This document shows positions 34,756 to 43,066 of a DNA stretch of 43,066 nucleotides, one piece after another. Position 1 is the first letter of the stretch. Each line of letters begins with the position of its first letter. This DNA is from an uncultured Alphaproteobacteria bacterium. GTDB lineage: Bacteria > Pseudomonadota > Alphaproteobacteria > Caulobacterales > Parvularculaceae. The stretch covers positions 1 to 43,066 of the forward strand of contig CALAZI010000052.1 of NCBI GenBank assembly GCA_937895955.1, in the 5' to 3' direction. Under the pieces are notes generated by a model that did not search any database, had not been told where the DNA came from, and was given only the letters and a program-made list of their open reading frames with translations. The position numbers and the translations under genes are program-made.

Positions 34756-36206
34756 ATTTCATCAATGGCGAATGGAGCGAAGGCCGCGGGAGCCCGGTTC
34801 AGTCGTTCAACCCTTCGACGGGCGAAAAGGTTTTTGAAGCCGCGTCCGCGACGCGCGAGGATGTCGGCGCCGCGATCAGCGCCGCGCGCAAGGCGTTCGA
34901 CGGCTGGGCGCTGACGCCGCTTGAGAAGCGTATCGCCATTCTTGAGCGCTTCCGCGATTTCGTGCAGCGCGACGCGGAAGATCTCGCGCGGCTTATCTCG
35001 ATGGAAACCGGCAAGCCGTTCTGGGAGACGAAAACGGAAGCGGCCGCCGTCGCCGGCAAGGTTGATATCTCGGTTCACGCCTATCGCGAACGCACCGGCG
35101 AGAAATCGGCGGCGATGGGCGCGGGCCGGAGCGCGCTGCGCCACAAGCCGCACGGCGTGATGGCGGTGCTTGGCCCGTTCAATTTTCCAGCGCATTTGCC
35201 GAACGGACACATCGTGCCGGCCCTCATCGCCGGCAACACGATCGTATTCAAGCCGTCGGAACTGGCGCCCGGACCCGGAGCCTTTCTGGTTGAGAAATTG
35301 GAAGAGGCGGGGGTTCCCGCCGGCGTCGTCAATCTCGTCCATGGCGGTCGCGAAACCGGCGAGGCCGTGTTGGATCTCGGCGGGATCGACGGCGTTCTTT
35401 TCACCGGCGGTTATAAAACCGGCCTCGCCATCCACAAGAAATTCGCCGACCGGCTCGACGTCATCACGGCGCTTGAGCTTGGCGGCAACAACCCGCTCAT
35501 CTGGTGGGATACGGACGATGTCGACGCGGCGGCCTTCACTGTCGTCCAGTCGGCGTTTTTAACCTCGGGCCAGCGCTGCACCTGCGCGCGGCGCCTGATC
35601 GTGCCAGAAGGGCCGGACGGCGACAAATATATCGACGCGCTCGCGAAATTGCGCGACCGGCTGATTATCGACCAACCCTTCGCCGACCCGCAGCCCTTCA
35701 TGGGCCCGGTCATTTCGCCGCGCGCCGCGGAAGCGTTGGAGCGCGCTTTCGATTTTCGCGCCGATCAGGGCGGCGAGGTCATTCGCGCGCTGTCGGTGCA
35801 GGACGAGGGTTCGGCCTTCGTCTCGCCGGGCATCATCGATTTGACGCGCGCCGAAGCCATTCCGGATGAGGAGCATTTCGGGCCGATGCTCGCCGTCTAT
35901 CGCGCGCCGACATTCGACATGGCGATCGCGCGCGCCAATGCGACATCCTTCGGCCTTTCCGCCGGCCTGCTCTCCGACGATGCGAAGAAGTGGGAAAAAT
36001 TTCTCGCTTTGAGCCGCGCGGGCATTGTCAACTGGAACCGCCAGACCACGGGCGCCGCCTCATCGGCGCCGTTCGGCGGAATCGGCCATTCCGGCAATCA
36101 TCGCCCTGCCGCCTATTACGCCGCGGACTATTGCGCCTATCCCGTCGCGTCGATGGAGGGCGAGAAACTGCTCGCGATGCCGGAAGGGCAGGTTGGGGTG
36201 CGATGA
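34752..36206 (+). CDS. astD: Succinylglutamate-semialdehyde dehydrogenase
   Basis: Oxidises N-succinylglutamate semialdehyde to N-succinylglutamate with NAD. A 484-residue aldehyde dehydrogenase: GPFNFPAHLPNGHI and FKPSELAPG for the cofactor, ELGGNNPLIWW with the general-base Glu, and SGQRCTCARR with catalytic Cys276. These segments match AstD rather than general aldehyde dehydrogenases. It overlaps its upstream neighbour and astB by 4 bases each. Confidence 0.96.
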   Translation: MNFINGEWSEGRGSPVQSFNPSTGEKVFEAASATREDVGAAISAARKAFDGWALTPLEKRIAILERFRDFVQRDAEDLARLISMETGKPFWETKTEAAAVAGKVDISVHAYRERTGEKSAAMGAGRSALRHKPHGVMAVLGPFNFPAHLPNGHIVPALIAGNTIVFKPSELAPGPGAFLVEKLEEAGVPAGVVNLVHGGRETGEAVLDLGGIDGVLFTGGYKTGLAIHKKFADRLDVITALELGGNNPLIWWDTDDVDAAAFTVVQSAFLTSGQRCTCARRLIVPEGPDGDKYIDALAKLRDRLIIDQPFADPQPFMGPVISPRAAEALERAFDFRADQGGEVIRALSVQDEGSAFVSPGIIDLTRAEAIPDEEHFGPMLAVYRAPTFDMAIARANATSFGLSAGLLSDDAKKWEKFLALSRAGIVNWNRQTTGAASSAPFGGIGHSGNHRPAAYYAADYCAYPVASMEGEKLLAMPEGQVGVR

Positions 36207-37513
36207 CCCATCACGAAGTGAATTTCGACGGATTGATCGGCCCGACGCATAATTACGCCGGGCTTTCCTTCGGCAATCTCGCGTCCGCCAAAAACAAAGG
36301 CGCGGCGTCTAATCCGCGCGCGGCCGTGCTGCAGGGTCTTGCGAAAATGCGCGCCGTCAGGGACCTCGGCCTCAATCAGGGTTTCCTGCCGCCGCTGGAT
36401 CGTCCGTCCTTGAAAACCTTGCGCGCCCTCGGCTTTCGCGGCGGCGATCATGAAGTGATCGCGAAGGCGGCGAAGACGGCGCCGGAAATTCTCGCCAATT
36501 GCTACGCCGCGTCCTCCATGTGGACGGCGAACGCCGGAACCGTCGCGCCGTCGCCCGATACGGTGGACGGCAAGGTCCATTTCACGCCCGCCAATCTCGC
36601 CGCGAATTTTCACCGCGCGATTGAAGCGGATGCGACAGCGCGCACGCTGAAACACATTTTCGCCAGCGACAGGCATTTCGCTCATCACCCGCCTCTGCCG
36701 GGCGGCGTTCATTTCGGCGATGAGGGCGCCGCCAATCACGGGCGGCTCGCCGAAAGCCATGACCAGAAGGGCGTGCATCTCTTCGTCTACGGCATGGACG
36801 GCGACAAATTCCCGGCGCGGCAGAAAAGGCGCGCGAGCGAAGCTGTCGCGCGCAATCATTTGCTCGACGAGAAGAAGACCGTATTCGTCCAGCAGTCCAA
36901 GACCGCGCTCGACGCGGGCGCGTTCCATAATGACGTCGTCGGCGTCGCCAACGGAACCGTTCTTTTCCTGCATGAGCAAAGCTTTGAAGACCGCGCGGGC
37001 GCGCTCGCCGCGATAAAAAAGGCTGCGCCCTTTGTCGAGATCGTCGAGGCGAAGGCGGCGGCGGTGAGCCTTGAAGACGCGATCGCCTCTTATCTTTTCA
37101 ATTCGCAATTGCTGAGTCTGCCGGGCGGGGAAATGGCGCTCGTTCTGCCGAAAGAGTCCGAGGAAAATACGCGCGTTAAAGCCTTCGTCGATGAGACCCT
37201 CGCGAAAAACAATCCGATCAACCGCGCCGTCTATATGGATGTTCGCGAGTCGATGCGAAACGGCGGCGGCCCCGCCTGTCTCCGCCTGCGCGTCGTTCTT
37301 TCCGACGAGGAACTCGGCGCGACGAACCGCAATTTCATTCTCGATGACGACGCCAAATTCGACGCGCTTGAGGCATGGGCGAAAAAGCACTATCGCGACA
37401 AGCTGACGCCCGACGATCTTAAAGATCCGAATTTCATGGATGAATCGCTCGCCGCGCTCGACGCGCTGACCCAGATCCTCAAAATGGGCGCGTTTTACGA
37501 TTTCCAGCGTTGA
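36203..37513 (+). CDS. astB: N-succinylarginine dihydrolase
   Basis: Splits N-succinylarginine into succinylornithine, ammonia and carbon dioxide. 436 residues of the amidinotransferase fold: NFDGLIGPTHNYAGLSFGN at the start, FVYGMDGDKFPARQ, FHNDVVGVANG with the catalytic His, and GGGPACLRLRVVL with Cys359. The ATG at 36203 overlaps the astD stop; a longer frame inside astD is ignored. It ends the operon, 28 bases before a convergent gene. astC and astE are not seen downstream. Confidence 0.96.
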   Translation: MTHHEVNFDGLIGPTHNYAGLSFGNLASAKNKGAASNPRAAVLQGLAKMRAVRDLGLNQGFLPPLDRPSLKTLRALGFRGGDHEVIAKAAKTAPEILANCYAASSMWTANAGTVAPSPDTVDGKVHFTPANLAANFHRAIEADATARTLKHIFASDRHFAHHPPLPGGVHFGDEGAANHGRLAESHDQKGVHLFVYGMDGDKFPARQKRRASEAVARNHLLDEKKTVFVQQSKTALDAGAFHNDVVGVANGTVLFLHEQSFEDRAGALAAIKKAAPFVEIVEAKAAAVSLEDAIASYLFNSQLLSLPGGEMALVLPKESEENTRVKAFVDETLAKNNPINRAVYMDVRESMRNGGGPACLRLRVVLSDEELGATNRNFILDDDAKFDALEAWAKKHYRDKLTPDDLKDPNFMDESLAALDALTQILKMGAFYDFQR

Positions 37514-37541
37514 TCCGGCGTTGTCGCATATCGCGCGGCGG

Positions 37542-38222
37542 TTAATTTCCGACGCCCGGATAAAGGCCGAGATACATCACCGAGAAGTCAATCGTGTTCG
37601 ATGTGAAATGCGCCGCCATCGGCGCGAGAAGGTTGCGGTCTGCGGCGAGATAAAGCGCGCCGAGGAAGACGCCGGCGACGATCGTTTCGATGACGCCGGG
37701 CAGTCCCTGATAGAGATGGGCGAAGCCGAAGCCGACATTGACGAGAATGAGCGCGGCGACCCACGCCATGCGGCTTTCGCCGAGCAGGCTCGCCACGCGC
37801 GGCAGCGCGTAGCCGCGCCAGACCATTTCCTCTCCGAACGCGGCGAGAACGAGGTTGAGCCCGAGGAGCAAAAGCAGGATTTTGAAATTGCCGACGACAG
37901 GATCGAATTCGTGAAGATCGGGCAATTCGCCGGTGAGCTTCAGAATCGCATTCTGCAGAATGAAAAACTCAAAGGAAAATATCGCTATTCCCGCAATAAG
38001 GCCGAGTCCCGTAAGTTTAAGCCAGTGCGCCGGAAAAGCGAAGCCGACCGACTTCCAGGTGACGCGCCGCATCGCCATGAAGATCCATGCGATGAAAAAC
38101 AGCGGTATGGTTTTCGACAAGGGAATGTATCCCGCCCAGTCGGCCCAGAAGATTGCGGCGACAACGGCGAACTCAACGACGAAAAGGCGCGGCGCTGGAT
38201 GTTGGGATCGATAGGCGGACAT
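37542..38222 (-). CDS. CPBP-family intramembrane metalloprotease
   Basis: 226 residues with several membrane spans and the CPBP (Rce1/Abi-like) motifs in order: GEEMVWRGYAL (the EExxxR motif), FGFAHLYQG (FxxxH) and PMAAHFTSNTI (the third His region). Such proteins cleave or process prenylated or other membrane substrates, or act in immunity or envelope regulation; the substrate is unknown. The ATG at 38222 is used. It is the last gene of the padR-HAAS operon, 23 bases after its neighbour. Confidence 0.85.
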   Translation of the reverse strand: MSAYRSQHPAPRLFVVEFAVVAAIFWADWAGYIPLSKTIPLFFIAWIFMAMRRVTWKSVGFAFPAHWLKLTGLGLIAGIAIFSFEFFILQNAILKLTGELPDLHEFDPVVGNFKILLLLLGLNLVLAAFGEEMVWRGYALPRVASLLGESRMAWVAALILVNVGFGFAHLYQGLPGVIETIVAGVFLGALYLAADRNLLAPMAAHFTSNTIDFSVMYLGLYPGVGN

Positions 38223-38245
38223 GGCGTTTCTCCGTAGGCAATTGA

Positions 38246-38833
38246 TTACAGATCCATCATGATTTCGCTGAGAAGGCGCTGGGCGGCGCTCGCGGCGCGC
38301 CACATCAGGACGGCGCCGAGAGCGCCGACCGCAAGACCGAGCGATGGCGCGAGGACGGGATCGCCGCCTCCTTCGGCAAGGCCGAGCAGGCGGACCTGAA
38401 AGTCGTCCGCTGACAGACGAAAGACGCCGATGCGGTCGGGGGCGACGATGTTGCCGATCGACAGGATTCCCATAAGAGCGCCGATGCCGGCTGTTCCAAG
38501 CGCGACGGCGGCGCGTCCTGCGCGCGCGCCGCCGATGGCGACAGCGGCGAGCGCCGCCCGCCAGCCTGAACCGGCGCGCGGCGGGGCTTTGACGACAGCG
38601 TCGGCGATCAGCGGGGCGACAAAATCAGCCGGGTCGCCGAGACGGGCGAGCGCGTTCCTGACCCGTTCGGCTTCCGGCAGGTCGCACGCATCCTGCGCGA
38701 CGCTTTCACGGACATGGGCGGTCAAATCTTCAATCAATTGCCGGCGTATGTCGCGCGACACGGCGCCGAGGATCAGTTCGGCGCGCAGCCTGTAACGGCG
38801 CCATGTCCGTTCCGCTTCGATGTCTTCAAACAT
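38246..38833 (-). CDS. HAAS-domain membrane protein partnered with PadR
   Basis: 195 residues: an N-terminal HAAS-like helical domain (RDIRRQLIEDLTAHVRES, ERVRNALARLGDPADFV) that in this class contacts the PadR partner, then two or three hydrophobic segments. The ATG at 38833 has AGGAG upstream inside padR and overlaps the padR stop by 8 bases. The layout suggests a membrane anchor or antagonist of the regulator, inferred from the PadR-HAAS association in other bacteria. Confidence 0.75.
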   Translation of the reverse strand: MFEDIEAERTWRRYRLRAELILGAVSRDIRRQLIEDLTAHVRESVAQDACDLPEAERVRNALARLGDPADFVAPLIADAVVKAPPRAGSGWRAALAAVAIGGARAGRAAVALGTAGIGALMGILSIGNIVAPDRIGVFRLSADDFQVRLLGLAEGGGDPVLAPSLGLAVGALGAVLMWRAASAAQRLLSEIMMDL

Positions 38834-39182
38834 TGCGCGCTCCTGATTTGCGGACCGCACCCGCCATATCTTCCCAGACGGCGCGCATTTCCTTCAGCGC
38901 GTTTTTCCCGTCCGGGGTGAGGTCGTAATATTTGCGGGCCGGCCCTTTTTCGAGATGCTCCCAGCGGTGCTGGATGAACCCTTCTTTCTGAAGCCGGGCG
39001 AGAATCGCGTAGAGCGTGCCGTCATTGATCTCGATGCCGCTCGAGTCGCGGATGCGCTCGACAAGCTCGTATCCGTAATGCTCTCGCCGGCCGAGCAGGT
39101 TGAGCACGAGGAGTTCCAGGAACCCCTTGCGCGCCTGCGACGTCCAGTTGGCGAGAAACGCCGCCTGTTTTCCAGGTTTCAT
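38826..39182 (-). CDS. PadR-family transcriptional regulator
   Basis: A 118-residue winged-helix protein: KGFLELLVLNLLGRREHYGYELVERI, NDGTLYAILARLQKEGFIQHRWE and a YYDLTPDGKNALKEM wing match PadR subfamily 1. It heads a three-gene operon and probably represses its own promoter through the palindromes just upstream of its ATG. The ligand is unknown. Confidence 0.92.
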   Translation of the reverse strand: MKPGKQAAFLANWTSQARKGFLELLVLNLLGRREHYGYELVERIRDSSGIEINDGTLYAILARLQKEGFIQHRWEHLEKGPARKYYDLTPDGKNALKEMRAVWEDMAGAVRKSGARNV

Positions 39183-39190
39183 AGGTCATC

Positions 39191-39209
39191 GTATCACTAG
39201 ATACCTAGT
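39191..39209. promoter_or_regulatory. Overlapping inverted repeats before padR, candidate operator
   Basis: GTATC-ACTA-GATAC (39191-39204) and ACTAG-ATAC-CTAGT (39196-39209) are two interleaved perfect inverted repeats lying 9-27 bases upstream of the padR start. PadR proteins commonly bind such short dyads in their own promoters. Confidence 0.5.
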
Positions 39210-39293
39210 AATGAAAGGTATATGATCGGTTGGAAAGCCCGATGCGCCGAAGCGCCGGCGGCGCGCGGCGAAACGAAGGTTCAGATGACGGAT

Positions 39294-39770
39294 TTATCGC
39301 CCGATATTGGCGGGAAGCGGCGTGACGACTTTTCGTTCGACCTCGCGCAGGGTGAAGCTCGATTCAACCGTCGCGACTTTCGGCATCCTGAGGATCGTTT
39401 CCGACAGGAACACTTCGTAGGCGGAGAGGCTGGGGATTACGACGCGGATGAAATAGTCGAACTTCCCCGTGACAAGATAGCATTCCATCACTTCGGGGCG
39501 TTTTCTGATCGCCGCCTCGAATTCGCGCAGCGTCGTGTCGTCCTCGCGTTCAAGCTTGACGAGGATGATCACGGTGACGTTGACGCCGAGCATCTCGCGA
39601 TTGAGTTCGGCGTGATAGCCCTTGATGATCCCTTCCGATTCCAGCCGCCGCAGGCGTCTCAGGCAGGGCGTCGGCGAGAGCCCGACCTTGTCGGCGAGGT
39701 CGGCGTTGGTGATGCGAGCATCTTCTTGCAGGTGGCGCAAAATGGCGTGGTCGATCTGGTCAAGCTTCAT
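39294..39770 (-). CDS. Lrp/AsnC-family transcriptional regulator
   Basis: 158 residues with an N-terminal helix-turn-helix (ILRHLQEDARITNADLADKVGLSPTPC split over about 8-35, then LRRLRRLESEGIIKGY) and a C-terminal RAM ligand-binding domain (VMECYLVTGKFDYFIRVV). Divergent from an amino-acid dehydrogenase gene across 176 bases, so it likely controls that gene in response to an amino acid. Confidence 0.93.
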   Translation of the reverse strand: MKLDQIDHAILRHLQEDARITNADLADKVGLSPTPCLRRLRRLESEGIIKGYHAELNREMLGVNVTVIILVKLEREDDTTLREFEAAIRKRPEVMECYLVTGKFDYFIRVVIPSLSAYEVFLSETILRMPKVATVESSFTLREVERKVVTPLPANIGR

Positions 39771-39825
39771 GGAATGACATATCCGGGGTCACTGGCTTCG
39801 CGCCATAATGCGCTCCTTATTTGGC

Positions 39826-39835
39826 AGCATATGCT
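39826..39835. promoter_or_regulatory. Palindrome between Lrp-type regulator and dehydrogenase, candidate operator
   Basis: AGCATATGCT is a perfect 10-base palindrome inside TTGGCAGCATATGCTAAG, near the middle of the divergent intergenic region. The symmetry and AT-flanked core resemble Lrp/AsnC sites. It is short, so chance is possible. Confidence 0.4.
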
Positions 39836-39946
39836 AAGAGTCAAGCGGATCCGGCGCCAGTTTGAAGAATAACGCTCCGGCGAGCAGGCTAAATTGCCGC
39901 CGCTTTGACGGGCTTCGCGCGGACGGCGCGGCGGTGGAGGGAAGAC

Positions 39947-40996
39947 ATGGACGCAGAAGAGATCGCCGTTGAGGGATGGCGCAAGGTTGTGCGCTTTCGG
40001 GATCGGGACGCCGGGCTCGACGCGATTATCGCCGTCCATGATGCGACGCTGGGGCCGGGCTGCGGCGGGTGCCGCATTCGTCCTTATAAAACCCTCGACG
40101 CCGCGCTCGACGACGTCAAACGCCTGTCGCGCGGCATGACCTTCAAGAACGCGCTTGGCGGCATTCCCTTCGGCGGCGGCAAGGCGGTCATCATCGCCGA
40201 TCCGAAAACGCAAAAGACGCCGGAAATGATGCGCGCTTTCGGCCGCGCCGTCGAAAGCCTTGAAGGGCTCTATTATACGGCGGAGGATTCAGGCGTCACC
40301 GAACACGATATGGAAATCGTTCACAGCGTGACGCGCTATGTCGCCGGCATTCGCGAGAAAGACGTCGGCGGCAATCCCTCGCCCTTTACGGCGCGCGGCG
40401 TTTGGCGCGGCATCGAAGCGGCGGCGAAAGCCAAACTCGGCCGCGAAACGCTGGACGGCGTCAGCGTCGCCATTCTCGGCGTCGGCGCGGTCGGCATGGC
40501 GCTCGCCGAATTGCTGCATGACGCCGGCGCGAAGCTGGTCGTCGCCGACATCAACGAGGCGTCGGTCAAGGAAGCCGTCAAACGATTCGGCGCGACCGCC
40601 GTTTCGCCGGACGACTGCATCGCCGCCGATGTCGATATTTTCAGCCCCTGCGCGCTTGGCGGATCGATCAACAAGGATTCGATCGGGCGTCTCAAAGCGA
40701 AGATCGTCGCCGGGGCGGCGAACAATCAGCTGCTGACCCCGGAAATGGACGCGGCGCTTTATGATCGCGGCGTTCTTTATGCGCCGGATTACGTGATCAA
40801 TGCGGCGGGCGTCATTTCCGTTGGTCTCGAAATCCTCGGGACATGGTCGGAAGCGGAACTCAACCGCCAGATCGACGCGATCGGCCCGCGGCTCGCGGCG
40901 ATTTTCGAGCGTTCCGCGCAAACCGGGCGCCCGACCGGCGAGATCGCCGACAAGATGGCGCTCGAAGTGATCGCAAAGGGGCGGGAGGCGGCGTAA
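39947..40996 (+). CDS. Leucine/valine/phenylalanine dehydrogenase
   Basis: An NAD-dependent oxidative deaminase of branched-chain or aromatic amino acids. 349 residues: GPGCGGCRIRPYKTLDAALDD, then SRGMTFKNALGGIPFGGGKAV with the substrate and catalytic lysines, EDSGVTEHDM, and the Rossmann motif ILGVGAVGMALAELL. These match the leucine dehydrogenase group of the Glu/Leu/Phe/Val family. The ATG at 39947 has GGAGGGA before it. Regulation by the divergent Lrp-type protein is likely. Confidence 0.9.
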   Translation: MDAEEIAVEGWRKVVRFRDRDAGLDAIIAVHDATLGPGCGGCRIRPYKTLDAALDDVKRLSRGMTFKNALGGIPFGGGKAVIIADPKTQKTPEMMRAFGRAVESLEGLYYTAEDSGVTEHDMEIVHSVTRYVAGIREKDVGGNPSPFTARGVWRGIEAAAKAKLGRETLDGVSVAILGVGAVGMALAELLHDAGAKLVVADINEASVKEAVKRFGATAVSPDDCIAADVDIFSPCALGGSINKDSIGRLKAKIVAGAANNQLLTPEMDAALYDRGVLYAPDYVINAAGVISVGLEILGTWSEAELNRQIDAIGPRLAAIFERSAQTGRPTGEIADKMALEVIAKGREAA

Positions 40997-41117
40997 CCTG
41001 GTTTAATACGGCCTTCCGCCTGATCCGGTGACACATCCGTGATCGCCGCTCTGTTTTCCTGAAGCGTTCGGCGCAGTAAGGTCGCCTCAAAACCAAACAG
41101 CCAAGAGGAGCCCCGAA

Positions 41118-42284
<1,167 letters not shown>

Positions 42285-42322
42285 AGCGCCGGAATTTATT
42301 CCGGAATTGCAAACTCCGATAT

Positions 42323-42408
42323 CCGCTCATTCCGGCGAAAGCCGGAATCCAGAATTGTAGAAGGCGTGCTTGTCGCATCTGGATCCCGGCTTTCGCCGGG
42401 ATGAGCGG
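42323..42408. repeat. REP-like palindrome between convergent genes
   Basis: Two 30-base arms (42323-42352 and 42379-42408) are inverted copies with two mismatches around a 26-base loop; each arm holds its own hairpin (TTCCGGC-GAAA-GCCGGAA; CCCGGC-TTTC-GCCGGG). It lies between convergent thiolase and DUF4197 genes and could act as a bidirectional transcription terminator. This motif resembles a widely dispersed bacterial repeat. Confidence 0.75.
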
Positions 42409-42443
42409 GGGATATGCCGCCGTCGAATAATCGCTTGAGATCC

Positions 42444-43066
42444 TTACCCGAACACTTTCCGCAAAATCTCGCTCGTGCGCTTCGCCGGGTTGGCGCGGAT
42501 CGCGGCTTCTTCCTTCGCGATGTAAACGAACATGCCGTCGAGGCCCCATTGAACGCCGTGACGGATGAGATCGTCCTTGGCGTCGGCGCCAAGCTGCGGC
42601 GCGAGCGGGATCGATTTGAGGCTCGCCGTCAGATTGTCGAGCGTCTTGATCGCGCCCGCCTGCTCAAGCGCCGTCGTCATGATCGGCGTGAAGAGGCCGG
42701 TCAGCGGCGTGAATGTGCGGCCTTTCAGATAATCGGTGGCGGCGTTGTCGCCGCCGCGCACGATGCCGACAGCGTCGCTGATCGACATCGAAGAAATCGC
42801 ATCGACGAAGATCTTGCGCGCCTGCGGGACCGCCGCCTCGGCGCCGCGATTGAGTTGCGTTTCAAGAGTGTCGAGCGGGCCGGAAAGGCCGAAGCGCGAC
42901 AACGATCCTTGAATATTTTTCAATCGCTGCGGCAGCGGGATGCGAATGAGGTTGTTGAGCAGGAACCCGTCCTTGACCCCGATCGTCGAGATCGCATGGC
43001 TGACGCCGTTATTGAGCGCGGCGCGAATGCCGGCCGCAGCGTCAGCTTGCGTCAGGCCGCCGCCGC
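42444..43066 (-). CDS. DUF4197 domain protein, 5' end beyond the window
   Basis: Partial: the frame stays open to the right edge, giving at least 206 residues. LTQADAAAGIRAALNNGV, GFLLNNLIRIPLPQRL and ATDYLKGRTFTPLTGLFTPI are the conserved DUF4197 segments; these proteins usually have a signal peptide, which would lie outside the window. The function of the family is not known. An apparent TTG start at 42923 is internal. It is convergent with the thiolase gene. Confidence 0.85.
   Translation of the reverse strand, partial: GGGLTQADAAAGIRAALNNGVSHAISTIGVKDGFLLNNLIRIPLPQRLKNIQGSLSRFGLSGPLDTLETQLNRGAEAAVPQARKIFVDAISSMSISDAVGIVRGGDNAATDYLKGRTFTPLTGLFTPIMTTALEQAGAIKTLDNLTASLKSIPLAPQLGADAKDDLIRHGVQWGLDGMFVYIAKEEAAIRANPAKRTSEILRKVFG

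Noticed and set aside
36137..37390. A 417-residue open frame antisense to astB
   Set aside because: It lies fully opposite a gene with all AstB motifs; its Arg-rich composition is what GC-rich codon bias produces on the other strand.

Overview
The window is GC-rich, densely coded and free of rRNA. Its content points to an alphaproteobacterium that makes hopanoids and c-type cytochromes: cytochrome c maturation genes ccmABC-E, a hopanoid cluster (hpnA, B, C, D, E, G, H, M, N) with isoprenoid genes ispH and ispA, an arginine succinyltransferase (AST) catabolic cluster, and the TamA/TamB envelope pair. No marker here fixes the genus, so the assignment stays at class level.

Layout. 1-2770: tRNA thiolase mnmA, a YkgJ-type cysteine-cluster protein and an L-2-hydroxyglutarate-oxidase-like flavoprotein. 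2833-2909: a tRNA with CAU anticodon. Next to it lies a 2.5 kb cassette (about 2910-5399) bounded by the 3' half of the tRNA and a decayed second copy of that half. It carries a Y-family DNA polymerase, a translationally coupled small Cys-rich protein and a divergent YedK/HMCES-type protein, and no integrase. 5375-13577 (minus strand): tamA-tamB-ccmA-ccmB-ccmC-ccmE, tightly packed; no ccmD is seen between ccmC and ccmE.

13790-24151 is the hopanoid region. A sulfotransferase-like gene and a beta-propeller-like lipoprotein lead into hpnA. hpnB is convergent with hpnA. hpnC-D-E-G form one run joined by 4-base overlaps, and ispH-hpnH converge on it. The usual squalene-hopene cyclase gene (hpnF/shc) is absent between hpnE and hpnG. 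hpnD carries an in-frame palindromic repeat of about 120 bases. 24438-26936 holds a YbjN-like protein with a DnaJ-type zinc finger, a LolA-like lipoprotein preceded by a perfect 16-base palindrome, and ispA. 26944-28770 is a divergent XRE-cupin regulator and gamma-lyase pair around an AT-rich control region. hpnM and hpnN (28775-32064) supply hopanoid transport.

32185-37513 is the AST run: M20 hydrolase, astA, a small membrane protein, astD and astB, mostly joined by ATGA overlaps; astC and astE are not in the window. 37542-39182 is a padR, HAAS-domain protein, CPBP protease operon. An Lrp/AsnC regulator divergent from an amino-acid dehydrogenase follows, then a thiolase, a REP-like palindrome, and a DUF4197 gene that runs off the right edge.

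Together, IspH and IspA supply farnesyl diphosphate, HpnC/D/E convert it to squalene, HpnH and HpnG build the C35 side chain, HpnA/B probably act on later intermediates, and HpnM/N move product to the outer membrane. The cyclase step must be encoded elsewhere. No CRISPR array, insertion sequence, replication origin or riboswitch was recognised. The longest stretches without a gene are 24152-24437 (286 bases) and 13578-13789 (212 bases). Neither holds a recognised element beyond presumed promoters.
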